Source: Nemertoderma westbladi
Taxonomy: Eukaryota; Xenacoelomorpha; Nemertodermatida; Nemertodermatidae
Direction: 5' to 3'
DNA: 64,000 nucleotides
Assembly (NCBI GenBank): GCA_032718475.1
Contig: JAUCBJ010003734.1
Location: 1 to 64,000 of the forward strand
Part shown: positions 22,122 through 33,534 of the stretch, piece after piece
Layout: each line of letters starts with the position of its first letter
Numbering within the stretch: the first letter of the stretch is position 1
Notes under the pieces: model-generated
Told to the model about the DNA's origin: nothing
The model's database searches: none
The model's input: the letters and a program-made list of their open reading frames with translations, nothing else
Made by a program: the position numbers and the translations under genes

Positions 22122-25100
22122 TCACACCTGAAGTCGATAAAGCTCTTGAATACACTCCCTCCTGACCGATAATTGCGTACCAGTTTTATAGAGCATGTTA
22201 GTGATATATAGGACGCGCATCTGATCCATAAAGCATAGCTCCGTCCCTCCAATCCGTTTAATGATTGACTTAAGGCAGTATCGTCCGGTTACTAGAGCTT
22301 GCAGTCGTGGCAAACCAAGCTTCCAACCTCCTATGGAATAGTCCGAAAACAGCGGCACAGACATTTGACCTGCAAGATGTTGAGTTAGAATGTGGCTAAA
22401 CAACCCATAAACCTTCTCATTACCAGAGTTCATGCAGGAGTAAATTACCCTCGCCTTTGAAAGTGTTACCATAGTTGAAAATGTCCGATCATTAAAGAGC
22501 GCCTGCAGGATATCATTTGATATGTAATTCCCCATGCGTAACAAAGAACGTTGCGCTTTACGCCAGGTCCGACCAATACATTCTCCTAGTGCCCCCTCAA
22601 TAATATGTGACCCATATAATATTGATGGAGCGGATATGGCACCCCACACCAAAGCAGTAATATCCAGCGGCACATCATCACTAGCCAAGCCACGTATATT
22701 AATCCTGGATGTATTCATCCATATCTTCCTTGTAAAGTAGTCACTTATGTTCTGTCTTGATGGTGGCAAAGGCAGCCCTAAGTATATACATTTTGAAACT
22801 GCCTGTAACTTTGCACCACTCCCAGTGTGTATGCTTTCTGATTTGCCCATATCTGCTCGTGCTGAGAATGGGCATATTACATAATGTGTCTTCTTAAAAT
22901 TGATGACCAGGTCATGCTCTTTAAAGTATTGTTCACATAAGTATAGCATCTTCTGAATATCAGTTCCCATGTTAGCTAGGAGTAGGACATCATCGGCATA
23001 GCCTAAGATTGAGTATGCTTCCCTATTTATATGCAGCCCAAAACCTGCTGATTCAATAAGGTTGAACAAGTCATCAAGATATATGTTAAAGAGGATTGAT
23101 GATAAGACACCACCTTGTCTTACTCCACGTCGTAGTGGTATTGGTTTCCTTGAGATACTGTTACCTATCCTCATCAATGCTACAGATTGGCTATAGTAGG
23201 AGCATAGTGTTCGAATGATTCTTACATCAAGAGTAGTTTCTGCTAATTTTCTCATTAGTTTCTCGTATGAGACAGAATCAAATGCGCTTGTCAAATCAAG
23301 TGAAACCATGTAGACATTTGAACCCCCTTCATTGAAGTACCGGATCAGATTTGTTGCTACTGCATATGATATCTCTGTACTTAGTTTTGATTTGTATCCC
23401 ATTTGTAGGTTACTCGTTTTTATGTTACGGACCTTTTCTGAGACCAGAATCTCCCACACTTTAGCCAAGATTGAAATAATCGAGACACCTCTATAACTCC
23501 CTGTCTGATGCTTGTCTCGATCCTCACTTTTGAGAAGCGGCATCAGAATGCTTGTACATAAACATTTGGGAAAGTAGCCAGTGGCCATTATATCATTATA
23601 TAAATCTGCTAGGAACCCATGGAGCTCATTTGACCGACTGTAAAGGAGATGTTCGGCCTTAAGAGAATTGCTATCTGACGCTTTGCCTTTATTGAGTGAT
23701 TTTATGGCAGTATCCACATCAGCTGCATTTACTAAATTTCCAGAAGGTTCATGTTCAGTTCCCAATATAAGCAAATTGTCAAGATGATCTTGATTATGAA
23801 TACTCTTTATGCTGAATCTTTCCATATAGTCCGAGTAAAGTTGGTCCCTATGGACATCAGTCTTAGCAACCCTGTTTTCTGACTTCAATTTATACCAAAA
23901 TCTGTTGCGATTCGAACGACAGTCATTGGCCAAATTCCTTATATGTTGCCAGTATGTATGATTCTCTGCTCGGTGCCTCATTCTTTTGTTTTCTAGCAGT
24001 GATATATAAGGATTCCCATCATCCCTATCAACCATTGTTATCTTCCCTTTCATTGAGTGCCAATAGTGATCCAGTGGTCTTATATTTTGCCGGTTCCTAA
24101 GTCCCTTATGGTGTCTTGGAAATACATGAGGGATGTTCTTTCTAGCTGCTTCATACAAAGTATTGATCAATCCCTTGGCACGGAGCTCTAAGTCTTCCCT
24201 CAAGATCTGTGTTGCATCAGATGTCCTATCGGGGAATATTTTCAAGTAGCGACATACCTCCTCTTGATAATTTTCCATATCACTCTGAGTTGCTCTCCCA
24301 AACAAAAATACAGGTCTCTTATGTCTTGCCCATTTACTCTCGGTCCCTCTAAAGTTCCCTGCGGTTTGGGCAAGGTTTGTGTAGAAGGTTGAATATACTG
24401 GGACATGGTCAGATACATTATCAACATCAGTATTGAAGACTTTGGTGAACAAAAGGCTGTCAAACATGTCTTTGGATACTACAATATGATCTATAAAAGA
24501 TTGCCTGATTACCTTGCCCAGTTTATTTCTAAATCTATAAGTAGCACATGGCCCCAGTGCATGTGATTCAACTGTGGTTGGGTTTAGATCAAAAGTGTCA
24601 GTGATGTTCTCATTGAATAGAGTGCCAAAATCAGAATAGCTTGTCTGTTCTCTTGGATTATCTGATTTAATGACATTACCATTGAGATCTCCCATGATCA
24701 TTACTTCCATGCGACTCTCAATTGCATCTTCTATAATGGTGGACAACATTGCTGCAACCTTTATATAGTTGTCTCTGTCCTCCCCTGTCCCACCATTACA
24801 GGGCATATATGCACCTATAATTAGAAGGTCTTTATCCAATAAACCTTTAACAGTTATGGCGACCATTCTGTCTGATCCTGATTTCAACATTGAAGTGTGA
24901 GGCATTATGTCCTCCCTTATCATCACGGCTACACCCCCCTCTCCCCTAACTCTTGCTTTAGGACTCATCATGGCGTCAGCTATGGTGTAATACACTTTGT
25001 ACCCCTTTGGCACCTGATCTTTCTGCTTTAGGAAGTGAATAGCCTCCCTAGCAGAAAGCCAATGTTCTTGAATTACCAGTATGTCAGGTTTCTCATTTGC

Positions 25101-25301
25101 TAATAGTTTCCGTATATATTCCTGTGATCTCACATATCCATTGCTATTAAAGGTCATGACTGTGAACATGTCTTTTGTTGCATTGTGAGATTTAAAAATG
25201 ACAATGTTGCAGGTGATTGCCTTGGTATGTCTGTGTTTTGTTAAAGTTATTTGAATCATAAAATTTCTGAGCCAGAGCATAGCAGTCATTGAATCTTCCA
25301 A
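22122..25301 (-). CDS. LINE ORF2: APE endonuclease and reverse transcriptase, intact
   Basis: The frame is 1059 codons with no stop. Residues about 45-290 form an APE-type endonuclease: MTFNSNGYVRS, ILVIQEHW, GGVAVMI, MIMGDLNGN, and a terminal FIDHIVVS...VSDHVPVYS with the catalytic D-H pair. RT follows at about residues 540-830: SYRGVSIISILAKVWE, motif A VSLDLTSAFDSVS, RRGVRQGGVLSSILFN, and the catalytic GYADDVLLL. A C-terminal region of about 230 residues has no zinc knuckle that I can see. The real start may be the methionine of MFTVMTFNSN rather than the first one. It lies 36 bp downstream of ORF1. It looks functional. Confidence 0.9.
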   Translation of the reverse strand: MEDSMTAMLWLRNFMIQITLTKHRHTKAITCNIVIFKSHNATKDMFTVMTFNSNGYVRSQEYIRKLLANEKPDILVIQEHWLSAREAIHFLKQKDQVPKGYKVYYTIADAMMSPKARVRGEGGVAVMIREDIMPHTSMLKSGSDRMVAITVKGLLDKDLLIIGAYMPCNGGTGEDRDNYIKVAAMLSTIIEDAIESRMEVMIMGDLNGNVIKSDNPREQTSYSDFGTLFNENITDTFDLNPTTVESHALGPCATYRFRNKLGKVIRQSFIDHIVVSKDMFDSLLFTKVFNTDVDNVSDHVPVYSTFYTNLAQTAGNFRGTESKWARHKRPVFLFGRATQSDMENYQEEVCRYLKIFPDRTSDATQILREDLELRAKGLINTLYEAARKNIPHVFPRHHKGLRNRQNIRPLDHYWHSMKGKITMVDRDDGNPYISLLENKRMRHRAENHTYWQHIRNLANDCRSNRNRFWYKLKSENRVAKTDVHRDQLYSDYMERFSIKSIHNQDHLDNLLILGTEHEPSGNLVNAADVDTAIKSLNKGKASDSNSLKAEHLLYSRSNELHGFLADLYNDIMATGYFPKCLCTSILMPLLKSEDRDKHQTGSYRGVSIISILAKVWEILVSEKVRNIKTSNLQMGYKSKLSTEISYAVATNLIRYFNEGGSNVYMVSLDLTSAFDSVSYEKLMRKLAETTLDVRIIRTLCSYYSQSVALMRIGNSISRKPIPLRRGVRQGGVLSSILFNIYLDDLFNLIESAGFGLHINREAYSILGYADDVLLLANMGTDIQKMLYLCEQYFKEHDLVINFKKTHYVICPFSARADMGKSESIHTGSGAKLQAVSKCIYLGLPLPPSRQNISDYFTRKIWMNTSRINIRGLASDDVPLDITALVWGAISAPSILYGSHIIEGALGECIGRTWRKAQRSLLRMGNYISNDILQALFNDRTFSTMVTLSKARVIYSCMNSGNEKVYGLFSHILTQHLAGQMSVPLFSDYSIGGWKLGLPRLQALVTGRYCLKSIIKRIGGTELCFMDQMRVLYITNMLYKTGTQLSVRRECIQELYRLQV

Positions 25302-25337
25302 TCTCCCTACTTCGAAGTTTGGAAGATCTATATCCGA

Positions 25338-26341
25338 CTAATTGAATCTCCTGTTTGGGACACATTGGGTATAGTGCATTGCAGTTGTAGTTTTATACTT
25401 TCCGTGCTCCCTTATAGGATGAAATGGTTTGAATGTGGTTTCATCCATGAACCTAGGCCTGTTCAATGGTTTGAATGCGGTTTCATCCATGAAGCTAGGC
25501 CTGTGTGCATTCCCATGGACTTGAGCTTCTAATAATTTTGGTGTAGGAAGGAGGGTTTTTCTCCTGTGATGATGAATTTGGGATGGAGTAGCAGCTAGGT
25601 TTGTTAGAGATCTATCCTTACTAATTGAGGTACCCACCACCTGTTCAACAAAAATGTTATCTCCAGGCCAAAGTGATGGTTGCAGAAAGTTCTCCAGAGT
25701 ACTACGTTCAATTGTGAGAATAGCCAACTTCTCTCCAGGCATTGTGTCTTCCATTTGGACACTTATGGGAGTACACCCAATTTGTGAGTAGCAAAAACAT
25801 GAAAGTGATTCCGGAGAGGTGTTTTTTGGCAACCCATATACCCTAACCTTGCATGTATCACTTGGAGACACAGCCTTTATATTATTACCTAACATTCTGT
25901 CGGTATTATGCCTGTTCGCAGGATTCTGATACCAGTCACTAGAATCTAGCTTCTCCAAAAAGTTTGTTTGATTTTCAAGCAGGAATGCTAGCTTTTCATC
26001 GGTATCCAGATCCTCATACAAATTGCTAGTCTTTATGTAATCATGTTTTGTATTTATATCATTTGTTGGATGACTCGGGTTTATTGGGGTTCTCCAAGTC
26101 CGATCACTTGTCAAGACTTGATCTATGGATTTAGGGTTGTCAATAGATGGATATACATACTCCTTTTCATTTGCCTCTTTTCCCGTTACAATATTCTTAT
26201 ATTGCCTAGCATTACTGCAAATCAGTGAAGGTTCTTTGGCATTTTTATTGTTTGTATTTAGCTCTACCTTATTTGCTTGTTTATTATTTTCCCCTTTATT
26301 GCCACTACCGCTTCCAGCATGTTTATCATGTTTATGAGATA

Positions 26342-26379
<38 letters not shown>
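25338..26379 (-). CDS. LINE ORF1: Lys-rich N-terminus and RRM-like segment
   Basis: The frame is open from within the A run to a stop at 25338; upstream codons would lie in satellite and are not part of the element. The A run codes for consecutive lysines followed by a KHDKHAGSGSGNKG segment. A central stretch beginning CKVRVYGLPKNTSPESL has the look of an RNA-recognition-motif beta strand. Near the C-terminus a 13-residue word RPxFMDETxFKP occurs twice. ORF1 proteins of LINEs bind the element RNA. There is no methionine between the A run and residue 150 or so, so the copy is 5'-truncated or starts at an unusual codon. Confidence 0.7.
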
Positions 26380-26384
<5 letters not shown>

Positions 26385-29300
26385 AATTATATTAGTATTA
26401 GGACTATTTATCCATAACAATTATATTAGTATTAGGACTATTTATCCAAAACAATTATATTAGTATTAGGACTATTTATCCATAACAATTATATTTGTAT
26501 TAGGACTATTTATCCATAACAATTATATTAGTATTAGGACTATTTATCCATAACAATTATATTAGTATTAGGACTATTTATCCATAACAATTATATTAGT
26601 ATTAGGACTATTTATCCAAAACAATTATATTAGTATTAGGACTATTTATCCATAACAATTATATTAGTATTAGGACTATTTATCCATAACAATTATATTA
26701 GTATAAGGACTATTTATCCATAACAATTATATTAGTATTAGGACTATTTATCCATAACAATTATATTAGTATTAGGACTATTTATCCAAAACAATTATAT
26801 TAGTATTAGGACTATTTATCCATAACAATTATATTAGTATTAGGACTATTTATCCATAACAATTATATTAGTATTAGGACTATTTATCCATAACAATTAT
26901 ATTAGTATTAGGACTATTTATCCATAACAATTATATTAGTATTAGGACTATTTATCCATAACAATTATATTAGTATTAGGACTATTTATCCATAACAATT
27001 ATATTAGTATTAGGACTATTTATCCATAACAATTATATTAGTATTAGGACTATTTATCCATAACAATTATATTAGTATTAGGACTATTTATCCATAACAA
27101 TTATATTAGTATTAGGACTATTTATCCAAAACAATTATATTAGTATTAGGACTATTTATCCATAACAATTATATTAGTATTAGGACTATTTATCCATAAC
27201 AATTATATTAGTATTAGGACTATTTATCCATAACAATTATATTAGTATTAGGACTATTTATCCATAACAATTATATTAGTATTAGGACTATTTATCCATA
27301 ACAATTATATTAGTATTAGGACTATTTATCCATAACAATTATATTAGTATTAGGACTATTTATCCAAAACAATTATATTAGTATTAGGACTATTTATCCA
27401 TAACAATTATATTAGTACTGTATTAGGACTATTTATCCAAAACAATTATATTAGTATTAGGACTATTTATTCATAACAATTATATTAGTATTAGGACTAT
27501 TTATCCAAAACAATTATATTAGTATTAGGACTATTTATCCATAACAATTATATTAGTATTAGGACTATTTATCCAAAACAATTATATTAGTATTAGGACT
27601 ATTTATCCATAACAATTATATTAGTACTGTATTAGGACTATTTATCCATAACAATTATATTAGTATTAGGACTATTTATCCAAAACAATTATATTAGTAT
27701 TAGGACTATTTATCCAAAACAATTATATTAGTATTAGGACTATTTATCCATAACAATTATATTAGTATTAGGACTATTTATCCATAACAATTATATTAGT
27801 ATTAGGACTATTTATCCAAAACAATTATATTAGTATTAGGACTATTTATCCATAACAATTATATTAGTATTAGGACTATTTATCCATAACAATTATATTA
27901 GTATTAGGACTATTTATCCATAACAATTATATTAGTATTAGGACTATTTATCCAAAACAATTATATTAGTATTAGGACTATTTATCCATAACAATTATAT
28001 TAGTATTAGGACTATTTATCCATAACAATTATATTAGTATTATGACTATTTATCCATAACAATTATATTAGTATTAGGACTATTTATCCATAACAATTAT
28101 ATTAGTACTGTATTAGGACTATTTATCCAAAACAATTATATTAGTATTAGGACTATTTATCCATAACAATTATATTAGTATTAGGACTATTTATCCAAAA
28201 CAATTATATTAGTATTAGGACTATTTATCCATAACAATTATATTAGTATTAGGACTATTTATCCAAAACAATTATATTAGTATTAGGACTATTTATCCAT
28301 AACAATTATATTAGTACTGTATTAGGACTATTTATCCATAACAATTATATTAGTATTAGGACTATTTATCCAAAACAATTATATTAGTATTAGGACTATT
28401 TATCCAAAACAATTATATTAGTATTAGGACTATTTATCCATAACAATTATATTAGTATTAGGACTATTTATCCATAACAATTATATTAGTATTTACGACT
28501 ATTTATCCAAAACAATTATATTAGTATTAGGACTATTTATCCATAACAATTATATTAGTATTAGGACTATTTATCCATAACAATTATATTAGTATTAGGA
28601 CTATTTATCCATAACAATTATATTAGTATTAGGACTATTTATCCAAAACAATTATATTAGTATTAGGTCTATTTATCCATAACAATTATATTAGTATTAG
28701 GACTATTTATCCATAACAATTATTTTAGTATTAGGACTATTTATCCATAACAATTATATTAGTATTAGGACTATTTATCCATAACAATTATATTAGTATT
28801 AGGACTATTTATCAAAAACAATTATATTAGTATTAGGTCTATTTATCCATAACAATTATATTAGTATTAGGACTATTTATCCATAACAATTATATTAGTA
28901 TTAGGACTATTTATCCATAACAATTATATTAGTATTAGGTCTATTTATCCATAACAATTATATTAGTATTAGGACTATTTATCCATAACAATTATATTAG
29001 TATTAGGACTATTTATCCATAACAATTATATTAGTATTAGGACTATTTATCCATAACAATTATATTAGTATTAGGACTATTTATCCAAAACAATTATATT
29101 AGTATTAGGACTATTTATCCATAACAATTATATTAGTATTAGGACTATTTATCCATAACAATTATATTTGTATTAGGACTATTTATCCATAACAATTATA
29201 TTAGTATTAGGACTATTTATCCAAAATAATTATATTAGTATTAGGACTATTTATCCATAACAATTATATTAGTATTAGGACTATTTATCCAAAATAATTA

Positions 29301-29600
29301 TATTAGTATTAGGTCTATTTATCCATAACAATTATATTAGTATTAGGACTATTTATCCAAAATAATTATATTAGTATTAGGACTATTTATCCATAGCAAT
29401 TATATTAGTATTAGGACTATTTATCCAAAATAATTATATTAGTATTAGGTCTATTTATCCATAACAATTATATTAGTATTAGGACTATTTATCCAAAATA
29501 ATTATATTAGTATTAGGTCTATTTATCCATGATAATTATATTAGTATTATAAATGTATTTACCCATAATATTTATTACTATTAGGTATATTTATTTAAGA
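26380..29600. repeat. 34-bp AT-rich satellite array, right block, about 93 units
   Basis: It has the same unit and variants as the left block. The 39-bp variant falls at 27415, 27624, 28105 and 28314 with a repeat period of 690 bp (18 x 34 + 2 x 39). The last few units (29521-29600) degrade progressively, marking the edge of the array. Confidence 0.97.
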
Positions 29601-29944
29601 AATTATATGTTTTTTATAATATACTTTGGAAAATTAGTCGACTAAGTCATAATTTTTTAAAACTTTAAATAAGGGTTGAGTTATTTTATAAAGTTAAGAA
29701 GAGTGAATCAATGGAGGCAACCTGAAGTCTAATCTCTTGGCCTTTACTCATAATACAGCGTATTATCTCCCAAGGTTGCATACTATGACTATAGCTGGGA
29801 GAGACTCTCACTGAGGCACTATAGCTAGTGTACACCAGAGTCAACCAAGAGCTAGGAAAAAGAATAATACCCTTCTAGGGTCCGTACTCACAACCTTCTA
29901 AATAGAAAACTAAGCAAATGATCAGCTTGACGGCCTTAGACCCT
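29601..29944. other. Spacer between satellite and right arm, no gene seen
   Basis: AT-rich sequence with no coding frame. It has no obvious counterpart on the left side, where the internal gene lies. Confidence 0.4.
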
Positions 29945-30535
29945 TAATCTGAGGCCGTGCCTCAGTGACGCATAGTCTGAGCCTCAGGGAGGCATAGTCT
30001 AAGCCTCAGTGCCTCAGCGAGGCATAGTCTGAGCCTCAGTGAGGCATAGTCTGAGCCTCAGAGAGGCCTAGTCTGAGCCTCAGTGAGGCATAGTCTGAGC
30101 CTCAGTGCCTCAGTGAGGCATAGTCTGAGTCTCAGTGAGACATAGTCTGTGCCTTAGTGCCTCAGTGAGGCATAGTCTGGGCCTCAGTGAGGCATAGTCT
30201 GAACCTCAGTGAGGCATAGTCTAAGCCTCAGTGAGGCATAGTCTGAGCCTCAGTGAGGCATAGTCTGAGCCTCAGTGCCTCAGTGAGGCATAATCTAAGC
30301 CTCAGTGAGGCATAGTCTGAACCTCAGTGAGGCATAGTCTGAGCCTCAGTGAGGCATAGTCTGAGCCTCAGTGCCTCAGTGAGGCATAATCTAAGCCTCA
30401 GTGAGGCATAGTCTGAGCCTCAGTGAGGCATAGTCTGAGCCTCAGTGAGGCATAGTCTGATCATCAGTGAGGCATAGTCTGTGCCTCAGTGAGGCATAGT
30501 CTGTGCCTCAGTGAGAGGCATAGTCTGTGCCTCAG
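29945..30535. repeat. 22-bp minisatellite, right arm, about 26 units
   Basis: Tandem GAGGCATAGTCTGAGCCTC-type units lie in inverse orientation to the left-arm minisatellite. Some units are compound, with an inserted GTGCCTCA. The GAGGC/GCCTC pair gives each unit a small hairpin. Confidence 0.95.
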
Positions 30536-31390
30536 ACCTAAAACTCGAGACTTTAGGAGTGCTTCAGGTCTTAAATTCGAGTCTTTAGCAGCAGACTTCA
30601 GAACTGCGGACCGATCAACATCCTCAGTAAAGTATAGGCTATGGCATAGTAGATGCCTACCAAGTTTCAGCCTAAATGGATTAACAAAAATCAAATGAGA
30701 TCAGGTTTTCACTTTGAAACATTTCACCCTCTACCGGTAGACTGGGAAACTTCAGTCTACTCTGCGACTCCTTAAAGATATAGCCTATGCATAGTAGGTA
30801 CCTACCAAGTTTCAGCCTAAGCGGATTAAAAACAATCAAATGAGATCAGGTTTTCACTTGGAAACATTTCACCCTCTAGCGGTAGACTGGGGAACTTCAG
30901 ACTACTCTGCGACTCTGTCAAGATATAGCCTATGGCATAGTAGATGCCTACCAAGTTTCACCTTAAAACAGATTAAAAACAATCAAATGAGATCAGGTTT
31001 TCACTTTGAGACATTTCGCCCTCTAGCGGCAGTCTAGAGAACTGCGGACCAATCATATTCCTCGGTAAAGTATAGCCTATATTGAAATAGTTACCGACTG
31101 AGGGGTCAAAATTATGTAGTAATATCCTCTAAAATGTAGTAAAAGTCTCAAATATCTTGCCTCATGGCTCGCCCCTCAGTACTCGTAAGCAAAAATATAG
31201 CTTCCTTGGATAAAGCTGCTTGGGGTCAAAGGTCAACGTTAAAGCTGCCTGGATATTGGCAAGAGTAATTAGGAAAATCAGAGGTGTCACTTATGACACC
31301 ATCTGGTCCTCTAGGTGACAGTTGGACCTCACTGATGACCTATTGTGTGTCAAGGCGCTAATCAGTCTGATTGATTAGGATAATCAATTA
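30536..31390. repeat. Right inverted arm of the giant element
   Basis: About four tandem copies of a roughly 130-180-bp unit (words GATCAGGTTTTCACTT, GAAACATTTC, CCTCTAGCGG, CTACCAAGTTTCA) are followed by the single-copy outer block ending in GGATAATCAATTA. The reverse complement aligns with 12846-13384. Confidence 0.88.
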
Positions 31391-31699
31391 AACCCTAATT
31401 AGGAGTCATAAGACATCTATTAGGGTTTAATTGTACTAATTAATTGATGACACCTATCAATTAGGAAAACATTAATAGGAAAACATTTATTATTATACAG
31501 TAGTGTCTCACCTGTAAAACATTAGTAACCAGTATAGCCAATAAATTGAGCTCCATTCATGCCTGTCGCATAGGCACTGTTCACAGTTAGTTTTACACTG
31601 GTAACCCCCGAGATTGGTGGGCTTATCGAATATAATCTAAGCAGTCTGAATAAATTATTTACAAAAGTTAGACAAAAAGTCTCTTTTTTTAGTAAGCCG
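31391..31699. other. No gene; perfect 15-bp inverted repeat at the element edge
   Basis: CAATTAAACCCTAAT (31385-31399) and ATTAGGGTTTAATTG (31419-31433) form a perfect stem with a 19-nt loop, overlapping the last bases of the giant element. Nothing else is recognised up to the LINE relic. Confidence 0.5.
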
Positions 31700-33195
31700 C
31701 TTCGTGCACATTGATAGAGGCTAGACGCAAAAATGTAGATTTAGACATTATAGAGTGTAAAAAAACACAAAGGTAAGGTACACAGCTCTAACCGACTCGT
31801 CACAGTACGGTACAATATTAATAGGACTACAGCATCTGTGCACTTGACACAGAGACAGGAGAACTCCTCAGAAGCGGGTGCGTCGGACAGGTAACCTGAT
31901 ACAGAACATGACAAAGGAAAACTTGAAACACTTATGATTTAGTTTTTCTTGAATAAATTATATTTTGTTATGGAAACAAAATTCGCAAATAGCCCTCCAG
32001 TTCCAGTTCAGATTCATGTCTAGGTAAAATAAACTTTTTTGTCTATGAAGAACCTTGTTCACGACTTTGAAAACTGTTTTAAGGTCTCCGGAGTTATTTT
32101 CAATAATCCCGCTGTAATATTGTTCCTTGGCCAATGGAATTGCTGCTGCTACGACATAGCATTGATTTCTGTCTGTCAAGCAGTCAACCTGGAGTTTAGT
32201 TTTCCGGTATTATCGCTCCAAACGCTTCGCTTCCAAAATGCACAATGCCATGGAGCCGTTGGACGTGAAGTTACCGTTACAATAGGGGCATGCTTATCCA
32301 TTAGTGATAATAGGCGGTCGGGTCGCTGTATTGTTCAACTAGTTTGTTTATGTCAATACCGACGACGTTGTTTCAATATCTGAAATAAACCATTTAGTAT
32401 TTATGGAATTCAGTTTCCGGCCGGAAATCGTTGTTCTTACTGGTGAAGTTTTGGTATTGTTATATTAAAATATATAAAGTAATGATCAGATAGTCCGATA
32501 TCTCGCACACTTATATCCTTGACTATTTCCATATCATCTTTATGAGTCATTAGCAAGTCCAATGTGTGGCCTTTGTGGTGTGTTACCTCTCATATGAATT
32601 GTTCCAAACCAAAACAATCCACAATATCCAGAAAACTCTTAGATTCTTTGTTGGTAACATCATCTTCCCAGAAGTTGAAATCTCCCAGGATTACTAACTT
32701 TCCAATTGTCACCACAAGTTGTTCTAGAAGATTGCTAAATTCCTCATAAAAAAGTAAGGTAGTCAATTTATTTTCAATCGAGGGACAAGTTCAGTATATA
32801 ATTATCAAATGAAAATAAGCACAAAAGTGAGTAAGTTGGAGTTCTATAAATTCGAAAGAGTTATATGTTGCACGAGCAATGTTTGGTAGATTTATATTTA
32901 GACTCGCTTTATAAGCGCAACCAGCACCGCCTCCAGTAGTCCGCGTTCTTGGTTTATGTGTGAAGTTGAATCCTGAAGAGCATACTTCATCAATGACGTC
33001 AATATCTTCTTCTCTGCCAGTAAGCCACGTCGCTGTTAATGCAAGCAGGTCAATAGTTAAATCTACTATATGATGTTTTATTACAGCTGCCTTGTTTTTT
33101 ATGGATCTTGTTACGATATATGGCTCTGTGTACCAGAACAGCCCATTATACAGTATGGAGCGATTAGATAAGTTATATCGATGTACAGCATTCAT
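31700..33195 (-). pseudogene. CR1/L2-type LINE relic: endonuclease and start of RT
   Basis: On the minus strand, 33195-32791 carries an APE endonuclease N-terminus with the DLLALTATWLTG block and a GGGAGCAYK segment. Between about 32740 and 32450 follow VILGDFNFWED, GHTLDLLMTH and IGLSDHYFI in shifting frames. From 32179 to 31958 comes the linker to RT (KEQYYSGIIENNSGDLKTVF). The RT catalytic core is missing. Frameshifts and stops are many. The order and motifs fit CR1/L2 elements; the exact clade was not resolved. Confidence 0.75.
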
Positions 33196-33208
33196 TAGAT
33201 CCGCCGCT

Positions 33209-33534
33209 GGTTATATCATTGGTCATAAGGCGGACTTCTCAATATCAGTCAGAACGCGGGACGATTTGTTGAAGATCACGTCGTCGGGACTTAGGTTAAA
33301 CGGAGTTTGTGTACGCTTCAGATGGGACAAATTTGTTCAAAATGGGTCAAGATGGGTCAAAATTTTGGCGTTGTTCCTAATTGCTCTGAACTCTTTGAGA
33401 TTCCCTAAACATAAACCTATTTCTGTTAAATTCCTTATCACTACTGAAACCTACATCACAATTTTGTGCATGTTCATCAGAAGAAGTTGATGATGCTAGA
33501 CATTAGAGTCCGCCTTATGACCAATGATATAACC
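33209..33534. mobile_element. 326-bp MITE-like element with perfect 28-bp TIRs
   Basis: GGTTATATCATTGGTCATAA... at 33209-33236 is repeated exactly in inverse at 33507-33534 for 28 bp. The internal 270 bp has no coding content; a GATGGGTCAA word repeats near 33340. No clear target-site duplication is visible, so the true edges may be a little further out. No transposase family is assigned. Confidence 0.7.

Larger units (their letters stand above)
21794..26379 (-). mobile_element. Nearly full-length LINE inserted in the satellite, minus strand
   Basis: It splits the 34-bp satellite: 34-bp units end at 21793 and resume at 26380. The 3' end on the minus strand is a (GAAAT)n-type microsatellite tail, seen as CATTTCATTTCATTTCATC on the plus strand. 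The 5' end is a run of 30 A (plus-strand T 26350-26379) directly against satellite. Two long frames, ORF1 and ORF2, are open. The repetitive target prevents reading a target-site duplication. The clade is uncertain; it is jockey/CR1-like by RT motifs. Confidence 0.85.
12846..31390. mobile_element. Giant foldback-type inverted-repeat element filled with satellite
   Basis: The outer 12846-13510 and 29945-31390 are inverse copies of each other. They begin with TAATTGATTATCCTAAT and share the ordered blocks AGACTGATTAGCGCC, AGTGAGGTCCAACTGTCACC, TTAACGTTGACCTTTGACCC and GACCCCTCAGTCGGTAACTA. Each arm goes on through about 180-bp units and then a 22-bp minisatellite. Inside are a decayed gene (14105-15011), 34-bp satellite arrays and a nested LINE. 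If a TA dinucleotide at each edge is counted as TSD, the ends would be ATTGATTATCC. Long arms made of tandem repeats recall foldback (FB/TU/Galileo) elements. No transposase is seen. Confidence 0.75.

Noticed and set aside
26043-26337. Plus-strand hydrophobic small ORFs
   Set aside because: Antisense shadows of LINE ORF1, with no independent support.
12846-31390. Maverick/Polinton or viral origin of the giant TIR element
   Set aside because: Size and TIRs would fit, but no polymerase B, integrase, protease or capsid frame is present.
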